NCBI GenBank assembly: GCA_023461495.1
Contig: JAEYLA010000026.1
Location: 1 to 21,554, forward strand
Reading direction: 5' to 3'
Origin: Bacillota bacterium
GTDB lineage: Bacteria > Bacillota > Clostridia > Christensenellales > CAG-138
Length of the DNA: 21,554 bases
This document shows, in pieces, positions 6,604 to 13,342 of the stretch; position 1 is the stretch's first letter; each line of letters opens with the position of its first letter. Both the position numbers and the translations under genes were made by a program. The notes beneath the pieces were generated by a model. It saw only the letters and a program-made list of their open reading frames with translations. It did not search any database and was not told where the DNA came from.

Positions 6604-8856
6604 ATGATTACTCTTTCATCGCATGGCGTTTATTTGAAGGATGGCGTACCGGCACCGGGCGGGGAAGGATTTGCTTCACCGCAGGAGGCGCGGCAGCAGA
6701 CCATTGCAAGCGGGATTCTGCGCGCGCATAACCGCTCCGGCCGGTTGGATAAATTGAATATCCGGTTTGATAAACTTATCTCTCATGACATCACCTATGT
6801 GGGCGTCATTCAGACGGCGCGCGGCTCGGGGCTAAACGCCTTTCCCGTGCCCTATGCGATGACCAACTGCCACAACTCGCTGTGCGCTGTCGGCGGCACC
6901 ATCAATGAGGACGACCATGTGTTCGGCCTTTCCGCAGCGAAGAAGTATGGCGGCGTCTATGTGCCCGCAAACCTGAGCGTCATCCATATGTATGCGCGCG
7001 AGGAAATGGCGGAATGCGGCGGCATGATCCTGGGCTCGGACAGCCACACGCGCTACGGCGCGCTCGGCTGTATGGGCGTTGGCGAGGGCGGCCCGGAGAT
7101 CGTTAAGCAGCTGTTAAAGAACACCTACGATGTGGACGCGCCTGAGGTGGTGCTCGTCTATGTGACGGGAACACCCAGAAAAGGCGTGGGCCCCCACGAT
7201 GTGGCGCTATCACTCGTTGGCGCAACGTTCAAAAACGGCTTCTTAAAGAACAAGGTGCTCGAATTCGTGGGCCCGGGCATCAAAAACTTGTCTGTGGAGT
7301 ACCGCAACGGCATCGATGTAATGACAACGGAGACCACCTGCCTCTCTTCCATTTGGCAGACGGATGAAAAGGTTGCGGACTACTATCGCATCCAGGGCCG
7401 TCCCGAAGCTTATCGGGAACTGAAGCCCGGCGATTGCGCCTATTACGACAGCATAATCGAGCTTGACCTGAGTAAGGTCAAGTGTATGATCGCGCTGCCC
7501 TTCCACCCGGCGAATACCATGACCATCAACGATTTGAACACGAACCTCTTTGACGCGCTCCACGGGGTAGAGCAGGAGATCGAGAAGCAGTTTGCAGGAA
7601 GCATCAAGCTCGACATGGTCTCGAAGATCAGGGACGGCAAGCTGTGGACGGATCAGGGCATTATTGCGGGCTGCGCGGGCGGTCTGTTTGAAAACATCGC
7701 GGATGCCGCGGCCATATTGGAGGGCGCGAGCACCGGCAACGGCTACTTCTCGCTTTCTGTGTATCCCGGCTCCATGCCGGTCAATCTGGAGCTTTCTAAA
7801 GCCGGCGTACTTACAAAGCTCATTGAAGCGGGCGCCGTCATCAAGCCCGCGTTCTGCGGCCCGTGCTTTGGCGCGGGGGATGTGCCCTCCAATAACGGCT
7901 TCTCTATCCGCCACACCACGCGCAACTTCCCCAACCGCGAGGGCAGCAAGCCCAACCAGGGGCAGCTTGCGGCGGTGGCGCTGATGGACGCGCGCTCCAT
8001 TGCGGCAACCGCAAAGAACCACGGCGTACTGACGGCCGCAACAGAGCTTGCCCCCGAACCTGCGCAGGAAACCTACCGCTATGACCGCGGTGTCTATGAG
8101 AAACGCGTCTACAACGGCTTTCAGAACCCTCAGCCGGAAGAAGAGTTGCGCCTTGGGCCCAACATTACGGATTGGCCTAAGATGTATCCGCTTTCCAAGA
8201 ACCTCCTTGTCGAGCTGACGGCAGTCATACACGATCCCGTCACTACGACGGACGAACTCATCCCCTCCGGGGAAACGTCCTCCTACCGGTCTAACCCCCA
8301 CAAGCTTGCGGAGTTCACGCTTTCGCGCCGCTGCCCGGAGTATGTGGGCTTAAGCAAGGCCGTGCAGGCAGTGGAAGCGGAGCGCCGCGCGGGCGGCAAG
8401 CCGGAAAAGGTGTTAAACGCGCTCAAGGCCGTTGGTGTAGAGGCGGAGCTTTCGGATACCGCGTTTGGCTCCGCGCTCTTTGCAAGAAAGCCCGGCGACG
8501 GTTCTGCGCGCGAACAGGCGGCCTCCTGCCAGAAGGTGCTCGGCGGCTTTGCAAACATCTGCTATGAGTTTGCCACCAAGCGCTACCGCAGCAACTGCAT
8601 CAACTGGGGTATCCTGCCCTTTACGCTCAAGGAAGGCACGGAATTCCCGTATACGGTAGGAGATATGGTGTTTGTGCCGGAAATCCGTGCGGCGGTTGCA
8701 CAGGGAACAGTGGAAATCCCTGCAAAAGTGATTAAGCAGGACGGCTCCGTGGAGGAAATTACGCTCTATGTCAAGAACTTGACGGAGGATGAGAAGAGCA
8801 TCATCCTCGAGGGTTGCCTGATGAACTATTACGCCGCAAAACTGCGGGATAAATAA
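6604..8856 (+). CDS. Aconitase-family hydratase, YbhJ (AcnC)-like
   Basis: A 750-residue member of the aconitase superfamily. The three Fe-S ligands are present: C357 (GCAGG) and C418/C421 (CGPCFG). Other active-site elements are GSDSHT (D146, S147, H148), R440 and R445 (TTRNFPNR), R562 (SYRSNP) and the C-terminal swivel motif GDGSAREQAA (S634, R636). Long stretches such as SHDITYVG, TNCHNSLCAVGGTIN and TTDELIPSGETSSYRSNP match what I remember of E. coli YbhJ rather than the AcnA, AcnB or mitochondrial types. By eye against mitochondrial aconitase, the second Ser of GSSRE is Ala635 and the Asp of the Asp-His pair is Cys89, so activity on citrate is probable but not certain. Start: AAGGAGG with an 8-bp spacer. 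The icd gene follows after 10 bp, supporting a role in making isocitrate. Confidence 0.85.
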   Translation: MITLSSHGVYLKDGVPAPGGEGFASPQEARQQTIASGILRAHNRSGRLDKLNIRFDKLISHDITYVGVIQTARGSGLNAFPVPYAMTNCHNSLCAVGGTINEDDHVFGLSAAKKYGGVYVPANLSVIHMYAREEMAECGGMILGSDSHTRYGALGCMGVGEGGPEIVKQLLKNTYDVDAPEVVLVYVTGTPRKGVGPHDVALSLVGATFKNGFLKNKVLEFVGPGIKNLSVEYRNGIDVMTTETTCLSSIWQTDEKVADYYRIQGRPEAYRELKPGDCAYYDSIIELDLSKVKCMIALPFHPANTMTINDLNTNLFDALHGVEQEIEKQFAGSIKLDMVSKIRDGKLWTDQGIIAGCAGGLFENIADAAAILEGASTGNGYFSLSVYPGSMPVNLELSKAGVLTKLIEAGAVIKPAFCGPCFGAGDVPSNNGFSIRHTTRNFPNREGSKPNQGQLAAVALMDARSIAATAKNHGVLTAATELAPEPAQETYRYDRGVYEKRVYNGFQNPQPEEELRLGPNITDWPKMYPLSKNLLVELTAVIHDPVTTTDELIPSGETSSYRSNPHKLAEFTLSRRCPEYVGLSKAVQAVEAERRAGGKPEKVLNALKAVGVEAELSDTAFGSALFARKPGDGSAREQAASCQKVLGGFANICYEFATKRYRSNCINWGILPFTLKEGTEFPYTVGDMVFVPEIRAAVAQGTVEIPAKVIKQDGSVEEITLYVKNLTEDEKSIILEGCLMNYYAAKLRDK

Positions 8857-8866
8857 GGGGAGAAAC

Positions 8867-10078
8867 ATGGCTGAAAAAATCAAAATGACCACGCCGCTTG
8901 TCGAGATGGACGGCGATGAAATGACCCGCATCATCTGGCAGATGATTAAACACGAGCTCTTGCTCCCGTTTGTGGACTTAAAGACGGAGTATTACGACCT
9001 TGGCCTTCCTTACCGGGACGAAACAAACGACCAGGTGACGTTTGACGCGGGCAACGCCATTTTAAAGTACGGCGTCGGCGTCAAGTGCGCGACGATTACG
9101 CCCAACAAGCAGCGCGTTACGGAATACAGCCTTAAGGACATGTGGAAAAGCCCCAACGGCACTATCCGCGCCATTTTGGACGGCACGGTGTTCCGTGCGC
9201 CGATCCTTATTGAGAGCATCAAACCGGTCGTGAAGAACTGGAAGCTGCCCATCACCATTGCCCGCCACGCCTATGGCGACGTTTACAAGGGCACGGAATA
9301 CCGCGTGCCGGGCAAGGGCAAGGCGGAGCTTGTGTTCACCGGGGAAAACGGGGAGAGCTTCCGCCAGACGATCTATGATTTTGAGTGCCCCGGGGTACTG
9401 CAGGGCATGTTCAACAAGGACAGCTCCATTAAATCCTTTGCGCACGCGTGCTTCCAGTATGCGCTTGCGACAAAGCAGGACCTCTGGTTTGCCACCAAGG
9501 ATACCATCTCCAAGCAGTACGACCAGACATTCAAGCTGCTCTTTGAAGAAATCTATGAAACGGAATATGCGGCAAAATTCCAGACGGCGGGCATCGAGTA
9601 TTTCTACACGCTCATCGACGACGCGGTAGCGCGTGTGATTCGCAGCGAGGGCGGCTTTATCTGGGCGTGCAAGAACTATGATGGCGATGTGATGAGCGAT
9701 ATGGTCTCCACCGCGTTCGGTTCCCTTGCCATGATGACCTCCGTGCTCGTAAGCCCGGACGGCAAGTTTGAATACGAGGCCGCGCACGGCACCGTGACCC
9801 GGCACTACTATAAGCATTTAAAGGGCGAGGAAACCTCCACCAACCCCATCGCCACCATATTCGCCTGGAGCGGGGCTTTGAAAAAGCGCGGAGAGCTCGA
9901 TGGGTTAAGCGACCTTGCCGCTTTTGCGGAGAAGCTGGAGGCCGCAAGTCTCAAAACCCTTGACGACGGCATTATGACCAAGGATTTGGTCGGCCTTGCG
10001 GAGGGGATCACGCCCAAATGCGTCAACACGCTGGACTTTATCCGCGCCATACGCGAACGCCTGGAAGCGGCGCTGTAA
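8867..10078 (+). CDS. icd: NADP-dependent isocitrate dehydrogenase, eukaryote-like homodimeric type
   Basis: A 403-residue enzyme converting isocitrate and NADP+ to 2-oxoglutarate, CO2 and NADPH in the cytoplasm. The sequence resembles human IDH1/IDH2 closely (VEMDGDEMTRIIW, ATITPNKQRVTEY, MWKSPNGTIR, SEGGFIWACKNYDGDV), not the E. coli Icd type. Catalytic residues line up: R133 (matching IDH1 R132) and Y140 in ARHAYGDVY, K211 in ATKDTI (IDH1 K212), and metal ligands D251/D252, D274 and D278. NADP preference is supported by R312-H313 in GTVTRHY (IDH1 R314-H315). The ribosome site GGGGAG precedes the ATG by 5 bp and the gene sits 10 bp after the hydratase, so the two form an operon ending at the 10099 hairpin. 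Citrate synthase is not in the window. It probably supplies 2-oxoglutarate for glutamate synthesis and NADPH. Confidence 0.96.
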   Translation: MAEKIKMTTPLVEMDGDEMTRIIWQMIKHELLLPFVDLKTEYYDLGLPYRDETNDQVTFDAGNAILKYGVGVKCATITPNKQRVTEYSLKDMWKSPNGTIRAILDGTVFRAPILIESIKPVVKNWKLPITIARHAYGDVYKGTEYRVPGKGKAELVFTGENGESFRQTIYDFECPGVLQGMFNKDSSIKSFAHACFQYALATKQDLWFATKDTISKQYDQTFKLLFEEIYETEYAAKFQTAGIEYFYTLIDDAVARVIRSEGGFIWACKNYDGDVMSDMVSTAFGSLAMMTSVLVSPDGKFEYEAAHGTVTRHYYKHLKGEETSTNPIATIFAWSGALKKRGELDGLSDLAAFAEKLEAASLKTLDDGIMTKDLVGLAEGITPKCVNTLDFIRAIRERLEAAL

Positions 10079-10098
10079 AGGAAGATAAATGGATCGAT

Positions 10099-10133
10099 CA
10101 GAAGACCGGATGGCGTTACCATCCGGTCTTCTG
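10099..10133 (+). terminator. Terminator-like hairpin after icd
   Basis: A perfect 15-bp stem (CAGAAGACCGGATGG against CCATCCGGTCTTCTG) with a 5-base loop, 20 bp after the icd stop. It is followed by only a short T-run (CTTTAAA). Confidence 0.7.
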
Positions 10134-10182
10134 CTTTAAACCCCAAGGCATAACTGAACGCCGCCTGCGGCATTGAGAAAAT

Positions 10183-10219
10183 AAAAGAGCGGGATAGCTG
10201 AATGCCATCCCGCTCTTTT
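10183..10219 (-). terminator. Terminator of the SH3-repeat gene (bidirectional)
   Basis: A 13-bp stem, AAAAGAGCGGGAT against ATCCCGCTCTTTT, flanked by A-run and T-run on the two sides, so it can work in both directions. It lies about 65 bp after the stop of the minus-strand gene and also backs up the icd terminator. Confidence 0.75.
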
Positions 10220-10285
10220 GGGGGATACCCAAGCCGGTCCTTGGGCTAGGGGATCAGGGCAAACGCCCACATGTTGTTTTTCTGG

Positions 10286-11452
10286 TTACTTTGTCACGGT
10301 GATGACGGTGGTGGCGGTCAGCTTGAGCGTCTGGTTGCCTAAGCCGGTCGCGTACGACATATCGGCGCTGATGGCATAGGTGCCTGCGGGCAGCTTCAGG
10401 GTGTTGGAGGCATAGTACTCTCTTGCAAACGCTTCGCTTGCGTCAGGAGATAGGCTGCCACTCTTTACAAAGTTGAAGGTAAGGGGCTTTGCCTTGGTGA
10501 GCGTAGTCTGCGCCAGTTCAAGGGTGGTGGGGTATTTGCCGTCAAACAGGGTGTTGCCCGAGATGGATTTAATGGGGAAGTATACGAGCTGGCGGGTGCC
10601 AAAGAGGGTGAGCGTGCTGCGGCTGCTGATGTTCTTGAGCACGGCATAGCACTCAATGGGCTCGTGTGCCTTAAACGTGGTTTTGTTTATAAGCAGCTCC
10701 AGCCGTACATTGGCGCCTTCTGCAACTGCCTTGACAGGGGAAGCAGAGGAGGCGGGCTTTTCGGTCAGATATTTGGAGGAGGCATATGCGACCTTGCCGT
10801 TAAAGAGCACCTTGGACCAGTTGCCGGTTTTGCCGAGGTATTCGACCATTTCGCCCTTGTTGAGGTAACCGGTGATGGCATACTTGGTGCTGGGCCCGGT
10901 GCGAACATTGAGTGCGGTGGTGGCAAAGCGGTACTGCTTTGCGGGGCTGGGGGTGGGGGTGGTTCCGCCGCCGGAGGTTGCCTTGGTGAGGTACTTGCTA
11001 TACACAAAGCCAATGTCACCCTTGTAGAGGATCATCGCCCAGTTGCCGGAATCGCCAAGGTACTGCACGGTTTCCCCTTTCTTTAGGGAGCCGATGACGG
11101 CGTATTTCGTGCTGCCGGGGCCCTTGCGGACGTTGACGGCCTCGGTGGCGGAGCGGTAGTATTTAGGCAGCTGCTTGACGGGGTCCATCAGGTATTTGCT
11201 GAATACATAGCCGGTGCCGTTCTTGTAGGAGATCTTGGACCAGTCGCCGGATTTGCCAAGGTAGGAGACAAGCTCGCCCTTCACCAGGTATCCGATAGAG
11301 GGATACTTCGTGCTGTGGGGGCCGGTGCGAACATTGACGTTGGTCGTCGCAATCCGGTATTCGGCGGTCTGCGCGGTCGCAGCCAGAGCGGGGACGGCGC
11401 ACAACAGCAGCATCGTTGCGGTCAGCACAGCCGCGATCAGTTTTTTGAACAT
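10286..11452 (-). CDS. Secreted protein with three bacterial SH3 repeats and a C-terminal beta-sandwich-like domain
   Basis: A 388-residue exported protein. The signal peptide (MFKKLIAAVLTATMLLLCAV, then PALA) gives probable cleavage after A24. Three SH3b repeats follow at about 32-88, 99-156 and 174-230, each with the pattern N-V-R-x-G-P..K-Y..G-x-L-x-K-G-E..Y-L-G..G-x-W..SKYL. A TPTPSP linker separates the second and third. The C-terminal 140 residues (from about 247) start NVRLELLINKTTFKAHEPIE and look like a beta-sandwich domain of the BsuPI/Ig-like sort, but I do not recognise it firmly. SH3b repeats usually bind cell-wall peptides, so the protein probably sits in the wall. There is no lytic catalytic domain. 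The start is supported by GAGGAGG on the minus strand, 8 bp before the ATG. It is transcribed alone. Confidence 0.88.
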   Translation of the reverse strand: MFKKLIAAVLTATMLLLCAVPALAATAQTAEYRIATTNVNVRTGPHSTKYPSIGYLVKGELVSYLGKSGDWSKISYKNGTGYVFSKYLMDPVKQLPKYYRSATEAVNVRKGPGSTKYAVIGSLKKGETVQYLGDSGNWAMILYKGDIGFVYSKYLTKATSGGGTTPTPSPAKQYRFATTALNVRTGPSTKYAITGYLNKGEMVEYLGKTGNWSKVLFNGKVAYASSKYLTEKPASSASPVKAVAEGANVRLELLINKTTFKAHEPIECYAVLKNISSRSTLTLFGTRQLVYFPIKSISGNTLFDGKYPTTLELAQTTLTKAKPLTFNFVKSGSLSPDASEAFAREYYASNTLKLPAGTYAISADMSYATGLGNQTLKLTATTVITVTK

Positions 11453-11603
11453 AATGTTATCCTCCTCGTGTTGATGTCACTGTATTGGAAACGTCAATGC
11501 ATACGGATTCGTTGCAAGGAATCTTGGCCCTAATGAGGGAGTTTCTGTATGGTTGCTTCGGCATAACGTAAAATTGCAAAGCGTTTGTGAATGGGGGTAA
11601 AAA

Positions 11604-12017
11604 ATGTTGCATACTTTCCATGCGTTCCTTCGTCTATATCTAATGAAGATATATGGCGTGGCTTACTGGCGGAATGTTGCCTTGGTGGCGCAGCCTGCGT
11701 ATCAAATCGGAGAGAATCCGGTACTATTAGAATTGCAAAATGATAGCGGTTTTGAGTATATGTTTGGGTTTGGCTACGATCTGCAAATAGCATACAAGAG
11801 TAAATGGTATACGGTACCAATGCGTAATGATTATCTGTTCCCGCTAGCAGGATTGCGGCTTTTCTCCAATACCAGCGTTGAAACGGTTGTAGACCTAGAT
11901 AATCACATAGAGGTGATACCCGGAAAATATCGGATCGTGAAGTATCTGGCAAAGTATCCGAATGGCCAGTTTGGGCAAAAATCACGGGACGGCTATAGCC
12001 GCTATGATTACGCTTGA
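11604..12017 (+). CDS. Small orphan protein resembling a bacterial Ig-like (Big_14-type) domain, possibly truncated
   Basis: An open frame of 137 residues. The middle and C-terminus (VLLELQNDSGFEYMFGFGY, then KWYTVPMRND, then VIPGKYRIVKYLAKYP) resemble Ig-like domains with the pattern LxxxNxSxxEYxFG...GKWYxVP...LPPGKYRIVK found in secreted clostridial proteins. A normal family member would begin with a signal peptide; here the N-terminus (MLHTFHAFLRLYLMKIYGV) is only weakly hydrophobic and looks odd. The sequence is visibly richer in A and T than its neighbours. The ribosome site (GGGGG about 6 bp before the ATG) is moderate. No promoter or terminator is evident. It could be a 5'-truncated remnant, a recently acquired fragment or a real small cytoplasmic protein. 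The overlapping minus-strand frame (11530-11985) has no recognisable content. Confidence 0.5.
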   Translation: MLHTFHAFLRLYLMKIYGVAYWRNVALVAQPAYQIGENPVLLELQNDSGFEYMFGFGYDLQIAYKSKWYTVPMRNDYLFPLAGLRLFSNTSVETVVDLDNHIEVIPGKYRIVKYLAKYPNGQFGQKSRDGYSRYDYA

Positions 12018-12108
12018 GTAAAAAGAGGCGAAAAGCCGGATGGATGCCGATTGCTTGCGAATTGAAGTTTTCCGCGATTTATTTTAAGAAGAAACCTTTG
12101 AGAATGGT

Positions 12109-12137
12109 TTGACATCCGCCCGCGCCCATGCTAAACT
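12109..12137 (+). promoter_or_regulatory. Sigma-A promoter of the rplU-prp-rpmA operon
   Basis: Consensus TTGACA (12109-12114), a 17-bp spacer and TAAACT (12132-12137). Transcription should start near 12144, about 84 nt before rplU. Confidence 0.8.
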
Positions 12138-12143
12138 ATTGCG

Positions 12144-12227
12144 GTGAGCCGCTCCGTGACGGTGTTTTAACGTGGACAATAAGTCCGGGCCGGGCATGGG
12201 CGAGACTGGTAAGAGGAGGTACGCAAA
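12144..12227 (+). promoter_or_regulatory. 5' leader of rplU, candidate L21 autoregulatory leader
   Basis: The leader of about 84 nt contains the hairpin GGAC-AATAA-GTCC (12174-12186), then a G-rich segment and a strong ribosome site GAGGAGGT. A ribosomal protein L21 leader RNA is known at this place in Bacillota. Position and hairpins agree, but I could not confirm the conserved secondary structure. Confidence 0.45.
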
Positions 12228-12533
12228 ATGTATGCAATCATTCAGACAGGCGGCAAACAGTACAAGGTGCAGGCGGGCGATGAGATTCTCGTAGAGAAGC
12301 TTTCCCTAGAGCCCGGCGCTGAGGTCAGCTTTGACGTTCTGCTCGTTTCCGGTGATGCCGGGATTACGGTGGGCAAACCCGTAGTAGAAGGCGTTATGGC
12401 CAAGGCCAAGGTCATTGAGCATGGCAAGGGCAAGAAGGTCATCGCGTTCAAGTACAAGCCCAAGAAGGATTCCCGCAGCAAGCAGGGCCATCGCCAGCCC
12501 TACACCAAGGTAGAGATTCTCTCTATCGGGTAA
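12228..12533 (+). CDS. rplU: 50S ribosomal protein L21
   Basis: A 101-residue, full-length L21, which binds 23S rRNA in the large subunit. The N-terminal MYAIIQTGGKQYKV and the basic C-terminal KYKPKKDSRSKQGHRQPYT are family signatures. The start has GAGGAGGT at 8 bp spacing. It is the first gene of the conserved Bacillota order rplU-prp-rpmA and the next start is 4 bp downstream. Confidence 0.98.
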   Translation: MYAIIQTGGKQYKVQAGDEILVEKLSLEPGAEVSFDVLLVSGDAGITVGKPVVEGVMAKAKVIEHGKGKKVIAFKYKPKKDSRSKQGHRQPYTKVEILSIG

Positions 12534-12537
12534 GCAT

Positions 12538-12867
12538 ATGGTAAAGGTTTGTATGCTCTCTCAAAGCGGCGTGCTCGTCGGGTTTGAGGCAAGCGGGCAC
12601 GCAGGCTACGGCGATGAGGGGAGCGATATCGTATGCAGTGCGGTTTCCGCGTTGACGCAGACGATTGCCCTCGGATTAAAAGAACGGTTACAACTGCCAT
12701 TAGGGCTTTCCATTGAAAACGGCTATCTGTACTGCATCCTGGGACAGGATTGTACACAGAACGAGCTTGAGCAGGCGTCTTTGTTACTGGATACGCTGCT
12801 TTTAGGGCTTAAAAGCATGGAAGCGTCCTATGGCGAATACCTCAGCATAACGGAAAGGGAGGTGTAA
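12538..12867 (+). CDS. prp: Ribosomal-processing cysteine protease Prp (YsxB)
   Basis: A 109-residue cysteine protease that removes the N-terminal extension of ribosomal protein L27 in Bacillota. The catalytic pair is visible: H21 in ASGHAGYG and C33 in SDIVCSAVSAL, with the usual spacing of about 12 residues. Length agrees with the family. The start is 4 bp after the rplU stop with only a weak ribosome site, suggesting coupling to rplU. It is placed directly before its substrate gene rpmA (2 bp gap), the normal order. The substrate's predicted cleavage motif is present in this window. Confidence 0.95.
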   Translation: MVKVCMLSQSGVLVGFEASGHAGYGDEGSDIVCSAVSALTQTIALGLKERLQLPLGLSIENGYLYCILGQDCTQNELEQASLLLDTLLLGLKSMEASYGEYLSITEREV

Positions 12868-12869
12868 GT

Positions 12870-13163
12870 ATGTTTATGATGAATCTCCAGTTGTTCGCGC
12901 ATAAAAAGGGCGTGGGCAGCTCGCGTAACGGCCGTGACAGCGAATCGAAGCGTTTGGGGCCCAAGCGTGCGGACGGTCAGTTCGTTCTCGCAGGCAACAT
13001 TCTGGTGCGTCAGCGCGGTACGCACATTCATCCCGGCAACAATGTCGGCAGGGGCAAGGATGATACCTTGTTTGCTACCGTAGACGGCGTTGTGCGCTTT
13101 GAGCGCAAGGACAAAGAGCGTAAGCAGGTGAGCGTTTACCCGCAAGAGGCTGCTGTCCAGTAA
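12870..13163 (+). CDS. rpmA: 50S ribosomal protein L27 with Prp-cleavable N-terminal extension
   Basis: A 97-residue L27. The body (AHKKGVGSSRNGRDSESKRLG and after) is typical, and the protein's N-terminus reaches the peptidyl transferase centre once mature. The first nine residues, MFMMNLQLF, form the extension found in Bacillota. Prp is expected to cut between F9 and A10, exposing AHKKG. This matches the NLQFF-A motif described in Staphylococcus aureus, except that one F is replaced by L. The ATG at 12870 has GGGAGG at 7 bp spacing; the internal ATGs (12876, 12879) are less well placed. The operon ends at the terminator at 13181. Confidence 0.97.
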   Translation: MFMMNLQLFAHKKGVGSSRNGRDSESKRLGPKRADGQFVLAGNILVRQRGTHIHPGNNVGRGKDDTLFATVDGVVRFERKDKERKQVSVYPQEAAVQ

Positions 13164-13180
13164 GCTGAAAACTGTATTGT

Positions 13181-13215
13181 AAAAGCGGTGAGCAATGCGC
13201 TCACCGCTTTTTCTT
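13181..13215 (+). terminator. Terminator of the rplU-prp-rpmA operon
   Basis: A 12-bp stem, AAAAGCGGTGAG against CTCACCGCTTTT, with a 7-base loop and a following T-rich tail (TTCTTT). It is 17 bp after the rpmA stop. Confidence 0.88.
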
Positions 13216-13265
13216 TGTAATGATTGGGTTCAGTTTTCTAGAATTATAGCGATATAGCAAGTGTA

Positions 13266-13284
13266 TGCCAACTTTAAATTGGCA
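13266..13284. repeat. Inverted repeat upstream of the HD/HD-GYP gene, possible operator
   Basis: TGCCAA and TTGGCA are separated by 7 bases, and GTAT/ATAC outside extend the symmetry imperfectly. The region 13216-13342 otherwise holds no clear promoter. The repeat lies about 60-75 bp before the start codon, where a regulator could bind. Confidence 0.3.
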
Positions 13285-13342
13285 CACATACAATAGTCTT
13301 TGCCTGTATGTCCGGGCAGAGAGGAAGGCCGGTTTTTAAGCG

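Noticed and set aside
7243..8301. 352-codon minus-strand frame opposite the hydratase
   Set aside because: Antisense shadow of a strongly conserved enzyme gene, Arg/Val-rich without motifs.
9062..9817. 251-codon minus-strand frame opposite icd
   Set aside because: Antisense shadow of the isocitrate dehydrogenase gene.
11530..11985. 151-codon minus-strand frame opposite the Ig-like gene
   Set aside because: No ribosome site or domain; the plus-strand frame has recognisable Ig-like segments.
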